Shown here piece by piece: positions 16,445-23,728 of a DNA stretch of 59,560 bases. Under the pieces are notes generated by a model. The model made no database searches, was not told the DNA's origin, and saw only the letters and a program-made list of their open reading frames with translations. Position 1 is the first letter of the stretch, and each line of letters opens with the position of its first letter. The DNA comes from JALZAH01 sp051000755 (GTDB taxonomy: Bacteria > Actinomycetota > Acidimicrobiia > Acidimicrobiales > Palsa-688), in the NCBI GenBank assembly GCA_051000755.1, contig JBPCNZ010000151.1, positions 1-59,560 of the forward strand, in the 5' to 3' direction. The translations under genes were made by a program, and so were the position numbers.

Positions 16445-17325
16445 CGGGTCGCTTTCTTGACTGCCTTCTTCGCCGGGGACTTCACCCCGGACTGAGCCGT
16501 CTTGGCCGCCGACTTCTCGGCCCGGGCAGCACCCTTCTTCACCGCTTTGGCGGCCTTGCGGGTGACCGACGCCGCCTTCTTGTCGGCTGCCTTGGTCGTG
16601 CCCCGCGTCTGCTTGGTCGCCGATTTGGCAGCCCCGGTCGTCTTCTTGGCCGTCGACTTGGTGGCGGCCGCGGACTTCTTGGCCGTCGACTTGGTCGTAC
16701 CCGACTTCTTGGCCGTCGACCTGGTCGTACCCGACTTCTTGGCCGTCGACCTGGTCGTACCCGACTTCTTGGCCGGGGACCTGGTCGTACCCGACTTCTT
16801 GGCCGGGGACCTGGTCGCGCCGGACTTCTTGGCCGGGGACTTGGTCGCAGCCGACTTCTTGGACGTGGATGCCTTGGAAGCCGCCGACTTCTTCGCCGCC
16901 GACGTGGACTTGGTGGCCGAACGGCCGGCCGAGGCCGCGCTGGCGGTGACCTTCCTCGCCGACGACTTGGCCGCCGCGGTCGACTTCCGGCCCGTGGCGG
17001 TCGCCTTCCTGGCGTTGGACTTGCTCGTGGCGGCGGCGGACCGGGCCGCTTGCACCGTGGCCCCTCGGGCCCCGGCCGCGGACCGCTGAGCCGACGTGGC
17101 CGTCGCCTCTGTCGAACGCTTGGCGGATCCGGCCCGCTTGGCGCCGGCTTTGGCCACCGACTCAGCGGCGGCGGCGGTGTCCGCCGCGATGCCTGCGCCT
17201 ATCTCTTCGACCTTCTTGGTGGCGGCCTTGACGGCGGCGACAGCGGTCTTCTTCACGCTGGCGCGGGCCTGGGGCGGGGGTGAGGCCGCAGCCGACGTTG
17301 ATGAGCTCCTGCGATTGGTGGGCAT
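16438..17325 (-). CDS. Histone H1-like Lys/Ala-rich nucleoid protein
   Basis: 295 residues from ATG 17325 (MPTNRRSSSTSAAAS). Almost entirely Lys, Ala, Ser, Thr and Arg, with PAKK/TAKK motifs as in eukaryotic H1 tails and bacterial H1-like proteins. A short, more ordered segment (VKKTAVAAVKAATKKVEEIGAG) near residue 25 may be helical. Residues about 155-220 contain imperfect 10-residue repeats of the type SPAKKSGTTR, encoded by a 30-bp DNA repeat. It starts 10 bp after the hupB stop, so it is expressed with HU. Expected to bind DNA without sequence preference and compact or protect the chromosome. Confidence 0.85.
   Translation of the reverse strand: MPTNRRSSSTSAAASPPPQARASVKKTAVAAVKAATKKVEEIGAGIAADTAAAAESVAKAGAKRAGSAKRSTEATATSAQRSAAGARGATVQAARSAAATSKSNARKATATGRKSTAAAKSSARKVTASAASAGRSATKSTSAAKKSAASKASTSKKSAATKSPAKKSGATRSPAKKSGTTRSPAKKSGTTRSTAKKSGTTRSTAKKSGTTKSTAKKSAAATKSTAKKTTGAAKSATKQTRGTTKAADKKAASVTRKAAKAVKKGAARAEKSAAKTAQSGVKSPAKKAVKKATRR
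16672..16866. repeat. 30-bp tandem repeat inside the H1-like gene
   Basis: About six and a half imperfect copies of a 30-bp unit containing GACTTCTTGGCCGTCGACCT and then GGTCGTACCC. On the minus strand each unit encodes ten residues such as STAKKSGTTR or SPAKKSGTTR. The middle copies are nearly identical in DNA as well as protein, so they are recent duplications or kept uniform by recombination. Confidence 0.85.
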
Positions 17326-17335
17326 CGTCGTCTGC

Positions 17336-17743
17336 TCAGCGCTTCTTCGCCGCAGACGACTTCTTGGCCGTCGTCTTCTTGGCCGTCGTCTTCTTGGCCG
17401 TCGTCTTCTTGGCCGTCGTCTTCTTGGCCGTCGTCTTCTTGGCCGTCGTCTTCTTGGCCGCCGCCTTCCGCGTGTTGAGCGCATCCTTGAAGGCAGTGGC
17501 CGCCTTGAAGCCCACGCCCTTCGACGCCGCCACCCGCATGGGCTGGTTGGTCTGAGGGTTCCGACCCATGCGGGCCGGGTTGCTCTTGGGGTTGAAGGTT
17601 CCGAAGCCGAAGATCGAAACCCTCGAACCGGTCTTGATCTCGGCAACGATCGTGCCGAGCGCTGCCGAGATCGCAGCATCGGCTTGCTTTTTTTCGAGCC
17701 CGGTCTCTTGAGCGACCGAGTCGACCAACTCTGTGCGGTTCAC
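17336..17743 (-). CDS. hupB: HU-family DNA-binding protein with Lys-rich C-terminal tail
   Basis: 135 residues. GTG start at 17743, seven to eight bases after a strong AGGAGG. Residues 1-90 are a normal HU fold: NRTELVDSVAQETGLEKKQA, GFGTFNPKSNPARMGRNPQT (DNA-binding arm) and AASKGVGFKAATAFKDALN. The tail consists of repeated AKKTT pentapeptides (about 7 copies), the arrangement known from mycobacterial HupB/HLP. It should bend and compact DNA; the tail adds nonspecific affinity. First gene of an operon with the H1-like protein. A TTGACC/TTTCAT pair with 17-bp spacing, about 35-65 bases upstream of the GTG, is a possible promoter. Confidence 0.96.
   Translation of the reverse strand: MNRTELVDSVAQETGLEKKQADAAISAALGTIVAEIKTGSRVSIFGFGTFNPKSNPARMGRNPQTNQPMRVAASKGVGFKAATAFKDALNTRKAAAKKTTAKKTTAKKTTAKKTTAKKTTAKKTTAKKSSAAKKR
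17361..17465. repeat. 15-bp tandem repeat in the hupB tail (seven copies)
   Basis: Unit TTCTTGGCCGTCGTC starts at 17361, 17376, 17391, 17406, 17421, 17436 and 17451 (last copy diverged). The first six copies are identical. Encodes the AKKTT pentapeptide tail of HU on the minus strand. Confidence 0.95.
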
Positions 17744-17812
17744 AGCCGCCTCCTGTTGTGTAGGGGAAGTTCCGACCATGAAAGAGCTTTGCAGCCCTCA
17801 GGTCAAGCATTT

Positions 17813-17831
17813 CCCCTTGAAACGCAAGGGG
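17813..17831. other. Perfect hairpin upstream of hupB
   Basis: CCCCTTG (17813-17819), loop AAACG, CAAGGGG (17825-17831), flanked on both sides by GCATTT-like sequence. On the minus strand it lies just before the putative hupB -35 box (TTGACC). It may be a second, T-poor terminator for lon, or a regulatory site for hupB. Confidence 0.55.
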
Positions 17832-17848
17832 CATTTCGCCGGGCCGAC

Positions 17849-17876
17849 AAAAAGCCCTTGCTGTGCAAGAGTTTTT
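17849..17876 (-). terminator. Rho-independent terminator of lon
   Basis: Read on the minus strand: AAAAA, then stem CTTGC, loop ACA, stem GCAAG, then GGC and TTTTT. It begins about 40 bases after the lon stop. The A-run and T-run are symmetrical, so it could act in both directions. Confidence 0.75.
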
Positions 17877-17917
17877 CGCCGGGACGGCTTCAGAACATTT
17901 CGACGGTGAAACGGACC

Positions 17918-20302
17918 TCAGCCGGCCGGAGCGAGAGCCGCGTCAAACACCTCACTCACCTCCGAGGCCAGATGGAAGGTCATCGCCTGGCGGATCTCGG
18001 CGGGGATGTCGTCGAGATCGGGCTCGTTGCGGGCAGGCAGGATCACCTCGGTCAGCCCGGCGCGGTGGGCGGCCAGCACCTTGGCTTTGACCCCGCCGAT
18101 GGGCAGGACCCGACCCCGAAGGGTCAACTCGCCGGTCATCCCCACCTCGGGGCGAACGGCCCGACCGGTGAGGAGGCTGACCAACGCCGTCGCCATCGTT
18201 ACTCCCGCAGAGGGCCCGTCTTTGGGGATGGCCCCGGCGGGAACATGGAGATGGGTGACCCGGTCGCTGAACGCCTCGGGAGACACGCCGAGCTCGTCGG
18301 CATGGGCCCGGGTGTAGGAGAGGGCGATCTGGGCTGACTCGCGCATGACCTCCCCCAACTGACCGGTGATGGTCAGGCCCGGTTCGCCCGGGGCGGCGCT
18401 GGCCTCGACGAAGAGGACATCACCTCCCACGCCGGTGACGGCCAGACCGGTGGCAACCCCGGGAAGCGATGTCTGCTCGGCTACATCGGGAACGAAGCGC
18501 GGTCGCCCCAGCCAGGACCGGACGTCGCCCACGTCGAGGACGGTCTGCGACGCCGTGGCCGGATCCTCAGTCGGATCCGCAGCCGGCTCCTCGGCCGTGC
18601 GCGCCGCCACCTTGCGCAGCAGCCGCCCGAGCTGACGTTCGAGACCGCGGACGCCTGCCTCGTGGGTATAGCCGCTCACCAACGCCTGCAACGCCTCGTC
18701 GGCGACATCGACCTCCTCGGGGCGCAGCCCCGAGGCCCTGATCTGTCGGGGCAGCAGATGCTGACGCCCGATGGCCACCTTCTCGGCCTCGGTGTAGCCG
18801 TCGAGGGAGACGACCTCCATACGGTCCAGCAACGGCCGGGGGATCTGATCGAGGACGTTGGCGGTGGCGATGAACAACACGTCCGACAGGTCCAGGTCCA
18901 GATCGAGGTAATGGTCCCGGAAGGTGTGGTTCTGGGCGGGATCGAGCACCTCGAGGAGGGCCGCAGCCGGGTCGCCCCGGTAGTCACTTCCGACCTTGTC
19001 GACCTCGTCGAGCAGGATCACCGGGTTCATGGTCCCCACCTCGCGCAGGGCCCGGACGATCCGGCCTGGAAGGGCGCCCACGTAGGTGCGCCGGTGACCG
19101 CGGATCTCCGCTTCGTCATGCACCCCACCGAGGGCCACCCGGACGAACTTGCGCCCTGTGGCTCGGGCCACGGAGGCACCCAGCGAGGTCTTTCCCACAC
19201 CTGGAGGGCCGACCAAGGAGAGAATGAGACCACCACCCCGACGGCCGCCGGAATCCGTGGTCTCCTCGATGCCGCGCTCGGCCCGCAGCTTGCGCACCGC
19301 CAGGTGCTCGACGATGCGGTCCTTGACCTCGTCGAGACCGGTGTGGTCGGCATCGAGCACGGCTCGGGCGCCGGTAACGTCGGAGCGGTCATCGGAGTAC
19401 GTGCCCCAGGGGAGGTCCAGGACGGTGTCCAGCCACGTCCGGATCCACCCGTGCTCGGGGCTCTGCTCGCTGGACCGCTCCAACTTGTCGATCTCGGTGG
19501 TGATGGCCTTGCGCACGTCCTCGTTGACCTCGAGGGCGGCCACCCGGGTGCGGTAGTCGTCGTCGCCTTCCTCGCCGCTGGTCTCGCCCAGCTCCTTGCG
19601 GATGGCGGCCAGCTGCTGGCGCAGCAGGTACTCCCGCTGGGTGCGTTCCATGCCCTCCGCCACGTCGGAGCGGATGCGGACCTTCAACTCGAGCTCGGCC
19701 AGCGCCTGGCGCGCCCACCCGAGCACCAACTCGACCCGCCGGTCGACGTCGACCGACTCGAGCAACTCGACCTTTCGCTCCACGGACAGATCGGGCCAGT
19801 AGCCGGCCAGATCGGCCAGGGCGCCGGGCGCCGATGTCCGGCGCCAGACCTCGGTCAACGGTCCCCCACCACGGTGCTCGGCGATGGCATCGAAGACGGC
19901 CTTCAGCTCCGAGACCTTGGCCTGGGTCTCCGCCATCGCCTCCGTGTCGTCGAGGACCTCGACGTTGACCCACAGGGCCGGCCCGGCGACGGCGGTCGCC
20001 GCTCCGACGCGCGCCCGGCGCTCGGCGCGGACCACCACGGCCTGGGTGCCGCCCGGCATGGCGCCCCGACGTTCGATGGCGGCCACGGCACCGATCCGGG
20101 CATACCGCCCGGAGCTGGGGTCGGCTCCGTCGGAGCGACCCAGGCGGGGCAAGAGGACCAGGCGGTCCCCGGCGCCGGCGGCGGCTTCCACGGCGGCAAG
20201 GGCCTCGCTCGTCTCCAGAGCCAGGGTGATGGTCATGCCGGGCAGGACCACCCCGGCATCCAAGGGGAGCAGGGGGAGCGAGGAGGTGGTGAGAGGGGTC
20301 AT
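17918..20302 (-). CDS. lon: ATP-dependent protease Lon
   Basis: 794 residues from ATG 20302 (MTPLTTSSLPLLPLDAGVVL); degrades misfolded and regulatory proteins in the cytosol. N-terminal LON substrate domain about 1-200, helical linker, AAA+ module with Walker A SLVGPPGVGKTSLG and Walker B NPVILLDEVDKVG, and the C-terminal peptidase with the Ser of AIPKDGPSAGV and the Lys of IGGVKAKVLAAHRAG. Full length, all catalytic residues present. Unlike many lon genes it is monocistronic here, followed by its own terminator, then hupB. On the minus strand GTGGTTATCCT about 45 bases upstream of the start resembles an extended -10; no HAIR/HspR repeat was recognised. Confidence 0.97.
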   Translation of the reverse strand: MTPLTTSSLPLLPLDAGVVLPGMTITLALETSEALAAVEAAAGAGDRLVLLPRLGRSDGADPSSGRYARIGAVAAIERRGAMPGGTQAVVVRAERRARVGAATAVAGPALWVNVEVLDDTEAMAETQAKVSELKAVFDAIAEHRGGGPLTEVWRRTSAPGALADLAGYWPDLSVERKVELLESVDVDRRVELVLGWARQALAELELKVRIRSDVAEGMERTQREYLLRQQLAAIRKELGETSGEEGDDDYRTRVAALEVNEDVRKAITTEIDKLERSSEQSPEHGWIRTWLDTVLDLPWGTYSDDRSDVTGARAVLDADHTGLDEVKDRIVEHLAVRKLRAERGIEETTDSGGRRGGGLILSLVGPPGVGKTSLGASVARATGRKFVRVALGGVHDEAEIRGHRRTYVGALPGRIVRALREVGTMNPVILLDEVDKVGSDYRGDPAAALLEVLDPAQNHTFRDHYLDLDLDLSDVLFIATANVLDQIPRPLLDRMEVVSLDGYTEAEKVAIGRQHLLPRQIRASGLRPEEVDVADEALQALVSGYTHEAGVRGLERQLGRLLRKVAARTAEEPAADPTEDPATASQTVLDVGDVRSWLGRPRFVPDVAEQTSLPGVATGLAVTGVGGDVLFVEASAAPGEPGLTITGQLGEVMRESAQIALSYTRAHADELGVSPEAFSDRVTHLHVPAGAIPKDGPSAGVTMATALVSLLTGRAVRPEVGMTGELTLRGRVLPIGGVKAKVLAAHRAGLTEVILPARNEPDLDDIPAEIRQAMTFHLASEVSEVFDAALAPAG

Positions 20303-20831
20303 GGGCGTCTCCAAGGACGTAATCCAGTAAGTGCTAGGAGGATAACCACTACTGCATGAAAGTTGTTCCTCCGCGACTGAGGTTTGGCCAAGGTGCTGGT
20401 CGCACCGGTCTTTGGCCGCCGCCGTAACCGGGCCGGGGCTGCCGATCAGGGTCGTACCGTACGGCGAACGCACCGAAAGTGTCGGGGTCTCCGGGTTAAC
20501 GACGCCAAACGGCGCCGAATGCTTCCGCTCCTCCGAATCTGACTCAGGTCCAGCCGGTCGGCGCCGAAGTTGCAGAGGTAGGGCCAGTTTGGTCACCTCG
20601 GTTTTGACCGACTCCGGCGCTGGCGTGGTCGCCACCTCTCCCATTTGCACCAGCGGCGCCACACCAAGATCAGGGTCAGTTCGGAGGGCGGAACCAGCCT
20701 TCCGATGCTGTTGGCCCGTTCACGTCACGCGTCGGTCCGCTCCCTGGAGCGCTAGGCCCGCCCCGGCCCCGAGGCCGTAGCCCGCATGGTGGCCGAGTCC
20801 GACCCCACCCGACGCCGGCGGTGATGTGGCT
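20303..20831. other. 529-bp gene-free stretch between lon and the arsenic genes
   Basis: No convincing coding sequence, tRNA or transposase remnant on either strand; open frames here have no recognisable protein pattern. It contains the lon upstream region (20303-20400) and a short palindrome CCGTACGG near 20457. It marks the junction between housekeeping genes and the metal-resistance block. Confidence 0.5.
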
Positions 20832-21374
20832 CTAGGCCTCGATCGGCGGCGGTGTGAGCTCGGCGAGCAGGGCCCGGACCCGGCGGTCGATCTCGTCGCG
20901 GATGGGCCGGACCTCGCCGATCGGTTTGCCGGCCGGGTCAGGCAGCGTCCAATCCAGGTAGCGCATGCCGGGGTAGACCGGGCAGGCATCACCGCAACCC
21001 ATGGTGACGATCACGTCCCCGGCGCGGGTGACCTCATCGGTGAGCGGTTTGGGGAACTCTCGGGACACGTCGAGACCGATCTCGACCATGGCCGCGGAGA
21101 CGGCAGGGTTGATCTCGTCTGCGGGCGTCGATCCGGCGGATCGGACGTGGACGCGGCCGGCGCCGTGATGATCGAGCAGGGCAGCGGCCATCTGTGAGCG
21201 CCCGGCATTGTGCACGCAGACGAAGAGGACCTCGGGGACAGCTCTAATGGTGGCTCCTTCGACCTGGGCGAGCGCCTGTAGGCGTTCGCAGCGAAACGGT
21301 TGACGAACAAGGGCACGAACGAGGTCACTCGGGCCCTCGCGATCTTGTGCGATTCGGCCAGCAGCGCTCGGCAT
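20832..21374 (-). CDS. arsC: Arsenate reductase, low-molecular-weight phosphatase type
   Basis: Reduces arsenate to arsenite. Catalytic loop VLFVCVHNAGRSQMAAALL (CX5R with first Cys), the resolving pair in TMGCGDACPVYPG, and DWTLPDPAGKP, all typical of thioredoxin- or mycothiol-linked ArsC. The usual protein starts 4-8 residues before the VLFVC strand. Here two starts compete: ATG 21374, after GGAAGGGGG, which adds a nonconserved extension of about 45 residues, or the rare codon ATT 21248, five bases after a perfect AAGGAG, which gives the normal family length. Last gene of the arsI-aqpS-arsC operon; 26 bp after aqpS. Confidence 0.92.
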   Translation of the reverse strand: MPSAAGRIAQDREGPSDLVRALVRQPFRCERLQALAQVEGATIRAVPEVLFVCVHNAGRSQMAAALLDHHGAGRVHVRSAGSTPADEINPAVSAAMVEIGLDVSREFPKPLTDEVTRAGDVIVTMGCGDACPVYPGMRYLDWTLPDPAGKPIGEVRPIRDEIDRRVRALLAELTPPPIEA

Positions 21375-21400
21375 GGTCCCCCTTCCTGCTGGCATGGTTG

Positions 21401-22186
21401 TTACGCCTTCGGTGCCGTCGACGGCGTGCTCCCGTGGCTTTCGACTGCTCCCTGGTTGGTCTCTGAGTCATCCCGACCGCGCAGGTGGGCGACGATGATG
21501 TCGGCCGCCTCAGCCGGTGTCACGCCCGGATACAGGGCCCTGATGACCGCGAACGCCAGCCCGGCGCCCACGATCTGGGCGGCGATGAACGTTGGGGCCG
21601 ACGCCGGGGCGATACCGGCGAACGTGTTCGACAGCATCCGCCCGACGGTGATCGCCGGATTGGCGAAACTGGTCGAGCTCGTAAAGAGGTACGCCGCACC
21701 GATGTAGGCACCCACAGCGGCAGGAGCACTGGCACCCCGGCCGCTACGAGCGAGCGCGAAGATCACCAAAACCAGCCCGAGGGTGGCAACGACCTCGGAG
21801 AGGAAGTGGGCGCCGGTGGCCCGGTGATGGGTCGAGATGCTCACCGCGGCCTGAGAGAACATGAGGTTGGCTACCACCGCCCCACCAGCACACCCCGCCA
21901 CCTGGGCGGGCAGGTAAGCAAGCGCGTCACGCCAGCGCAGACCGCCGAACGCGGCGTCGACCAATGACACGACCGGGTTGAGATGGGCCCCGGAGACAGG
22001 GCCCACCATCAAGATGATGGCGTAGAGCCCCACAGCGGTGGCTGCCGCGGTCTCGAACAGCTCGAGGCCTATCGCCCCAGGCGAGAGTTGTTGGGCGGCG
22101 ATACCCGAACCGACGACCACCGCAGCCAAGAAGGCGCTGCCCAGCAGCTCCGCCACCAAACGTCGCCACAACACGACAGCATTCAT
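21401..22186 (-). CDS. aqpS: MIP-family channel of the arsenic operon (AqpS-like)
   Basis: 261 residues, six membrane helices and two half-helices. The NPA boxes read SGAHLNPVVS (NPV) and SFANPAITVGRM (NPA). The position after the second NPA, which is the selectivity-filter Arg in water and glycerol channels, is Ile here; AqpS-type arsenic channels also lack this Arg. In Sinorhizobium, AqpS replaces the arsenite pump and lets arsenicals leave the cell. No ArsB/Acr3 pump is in this cluster, so the same strategy is likely. The C-terminal tail is hydrophilic. Between arsI and arsC. Confidence 0.9.
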   Translation of the reverse strand: MNAVVLWRRLVAELLGSAFLAAVVVGSGIAAQQLSPGAIGLELFETAAATAVGLYAIILMVGPVSGAHLNPVVSLVDAAFGGLRWRDALAYLPAQVAGCAGGAVVANLMFSQAAVSISTHHRATGAHFLSEVVATLGLVLVIFALARSGRGASAPAAVGAYIGAAYLFTSSTSFANPAITVGRMLSNTFAGIAPASAPTFIAAQIVGAGLAFAVIRALYPGVTPAEAADIIVAHLRGRDDSETNQGAVESHGSTPSTAPKA

Positions 22187-22227
22187 GCCGCCACCCGTGC
22201 CTCTTCAACGGCCACGACGAGGCCCGC

Positions 22228-22701
22228 TCAGCAGCACGAAGCGGCCGCCGGGGCGACACCGGCCAGGTCCGGGCGCGTCGCGCAACACGCGGCCTGACCA
22301 GGAGCCGCGGAGCGCAGCTCCCCGGCGGGCATCTCGGTGTCGGCGATCACCGTGTAGATCTCCCACGGCTCGCCTCCAGGACCGTCGACCCACACCTTGT
22401 CCTGCACGGCGTAACAGCACGCCGTCTGCTCCTCGGTAGCGGTTCCCAGCCCGGCGGCGGCCAGACGGGCCTGGGCGGCAGCAACGTCGTCGCTCGACGG
22501 CACCTCGACGCCCAAGTGGTTGAGGGACCCCGGTGTCTGGTTGGCGTCCTCGATCAACACCAGTTTGAGCGGCGGGTCGACCACCGCGAAGTTCGCGTAC
22601 CCAGGGCGGACCTTAGCCGGGGCAGTGTTGAACAGCTTCGAGTAGAAAGCGATGGCCTCGTCGATGTCGGCGACGTTCAAAGCGAGCTGCACACGGGACA
22701 C
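22228..22701 (-). CDS. arsI: ArsI/CadI-type VOC lyase (C-As lyase family)
   Basis: 157 residues; GTG 22701 chosen because AGGAGG lies seven bases before it (an upstream ATG at 22728 lacks a site). Vicinal-oxygen-chelate fold: VQLALNVADIDEAIAFYSKLF, NHLGVEV (iron His62), EPWEIYTV (Glu ligand) and a Cys-Cys pair at residues 95-96 (EEQTACCYAVQ), matching the substrate thiols of ArsI, which breaks the carbon-arsenic bond of trivalent methyl- and aryl-arsenicals. CadI (cadmium-induced) is a close relative, so cadmium is an alternative. Two further Cys pairs sit in the tail (139-140 and 156-157). First gene of the operon. Confidence 0.88.
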   Translation of the reverse strand: MSRVQLALNVADIDEAIAFYSKLFNTAPAKVRPGYANFAVVDPPLKLVLIEDANQTPGSLNHLGVEVPSSDDVAAAQARLAAAGLGTATEEQTACCYAVQDKVWVDGPGGEPWEIYTVIADTEMPAGELRSAAPGQAACCATRPDLAGVAPAAASCC

Positions 22702-22784
22702 GAAAGGTCCTCCTGGTAGATTGATCATTGTCTATACGCAGTATCCACTACTGATCGACCCCTGTCAATGTGTGAGGTGAGGCT
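22702..22784. promoter_or_regulatory. Divergent arsI/arsR control region
   Basis: 83 bp between divergent starts. It is locally AT-richer and contains ATTGATCATTG (includes the palindrome TGATCA) and a related ACTGATCGACC about 35 bases away, plus TCTATACGCAGTAT between them. These are candidate ArsR half-sites and -10 elements; the exact operator is not resolved. Confidence 0.5.
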
Positions 22785-23129
22785 GTGGCACAAAAGGTGA
22801 CGATCCCGGCCGGCACCGACAACGGGCTGTGCTGCTCATCGGTGACCGAAGCACCCCTCGCCGAGTCCGAGGCCGTCGACCTCGCCCGCACCCTCGCCGC
22901 CCTGGCCGACCCCGTCCGGCTCCGCCTCCTCTCCCTCGTCGCCGCCCAAGACGAAATCTGCTCATGTGACCTCGAGGTCCCCCTGGCCAGAAGCCAGCCG
23001 ACCATCTCACACCACACCAAGATCCTCGCCGAAGCCGGCCTCATCATCGGCCAAAAGCGAGGACGATGGACCTGGTGGCGGATCGACCCCGACCGCCTCG
23101 CCACGATCCGCAAAGCCCTCGGCGGCTGA
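22785..23129 (+). CDS. arsR: ArsR-family metalloregulator of the ars operon
   Basis: 114 residues from GTG 22785. Winged helix: LARTLAALADPVRLRLLSLV, SQPTISHHTKILAEAGLI (recognition helix) and GRWTWWRI (wing). Thiols for trivalent arsenic: Cys16-Cys17 near the N-terminus and CSCDL at the start of the DNA-binding domain, the CXC arrangement of ArsR/CadC-type sensors. It diverges from arsI-aqpS-arsC with an 83-bp shared control region and should repress both directions until arsenite or a similar soft metal binds. Confidence 0.92.
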   Translation: MAQKVTIPAGTDNGLCCSSVTEAPLAESEAVDLARTLAALADPVRLRLLSLVAAQDEICSCDLEVPLARSQPTISHHTKILAEAGLIIGQKRGRWTWWRIDPDRLATIRKALGG

Positions 23130-23250
23130 TGGACCGACCGTACAGACCCCGTCGCGCGCAGCTGAGACCGGGGTCTTCGCTCACCGATGGCTCGAGGAAG
23201 TCGTCGTTGGGCCGGCCGACCTCAGAGGTTTCTTTCGACCCTCGGCTTCC

Positions 23251-23269
23251 TATACCCCCAACGGGTATA
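23251..23269. promoter_or_regulatory. CsoR operator
   Basis: Perfect inverted repeat TATACCC-CCAAC-GGGTATA, 34 bases before the csoR start. CsoR operators are typically A/T-flanked G/C-tract dyads of the TACCC...GGGTA kind, so this is a good autoregulatory site. Confidence 0.85.
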
Positions 23270-23303
23270 AGGTGGCGGCGGCGAACCGGGGAGGTCATGG
23301 GCT

Positions 23304-23585
23304 GTGGTTGGATACCAGACGGACAAACAAGCGGTGCAGAAGCGCCTGAAGCGGATCGAGGGCCAGATCCGGGGTTTACAGCGAATGGTCGACGACGACA
23401 TGTACTGCATCGACGTGCTCACCCAGGTGTCCGCGGTCAACCGGGCTCTGCAATCGGTCGCCCTGGTGCTGCTCGGTGACCATCTGTCGCATTGCGTGAC
23501 CAAGGCGGTGGCCGAGGGCGGGCCCGCAGCGGAGGACAAGCTCAAAGAAGCCCAAGCGGCCATCGAACGACTGGTCCGGACATGA
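23304..23585 (+). CDS. csoR: CsoR-family copper-sensing repressor
   Basis: 93 residues from GTG 23304; all-helical repressor without a winged helix. Copper ligands are present in the expected order: Cys35 (MYCIDVL), His60 and Cys64 (GDHLSHC), the C-H-C set of Cu(I)-sensing CsoR rather than the formaldehyde- or persulfide-sensing relatives. RLKRIEGQIRGLQRMV is the conserved DNA-binding arginine helix. A perfect dyad lies directly upstream. Its stop overlaps a micro-ORF (ATGA) that leads into the permease-YHS gene, so it probably controls that permease. Confidence 0.94.
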   Translation: MVGYQTDKQAVQKRLKRIEGQIRGLQRMVDDDMYCIDVLTQVSAVNRALQSVALVLLGDHLSHCVTKAVAEGGPAAEDKLKEAQAAIERLVRT

Positions 23586-23728
23586 CCATGGGGGAAGATG
23601 CACCCGGCGACCGGTCGAAAGTCGACGTGCCGACCTGTTCGTCTGGGCCGCTGGCCCGACTGCGCTGGACCATCGGGGAGCTAGCCGGCCTGGTCGGGCG
23701 AAGAAGACGGGACCGTGATGCCCGCTGA
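23582..23728 (+). CDS. Possible 48-residue micro-protein between csoR and the permease
   Basis: ATG 23582 overlaps the csoR stop by 4 bp and the frame ends 14 bp inside the permease start, so ribosomes could pass from csoR through it to the permease. Sequence starts MTMGEDAPGDRSKV and has a single Cys (VPTCSSGP) and a very basic end. No family recognised. It may be a real coupling peptide or just the linker between two genes; the overlaps favour translation. Confidence 0.45.
   Translation: MTMGEDAPGDRSKVDVPTCSSGPLARLRWTIGELAGLVGRRRRDRDAR

Noticed and set aside
16672..17465. Possible CRISPR array or repeat-rich noncoding DNA
   Set aside because: Repeat units (15 and 30 bp) are in frame with HU and H1-like proteins, have no unique spacers, and are coding.
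16438..17679. Longer reading frame upstream of the H1-like gene
   Set aside because: The upstream part is the shadow of the HU tail read in another frame (Arg/Pro-rich); ATG 17325 lies 10 bp after the hupB stop.
20412..20780. 122-codon open frame between lon and arsC
   Set aside because: No ribosome site, no protein-like hydrophobic pattern and no recognised motif.
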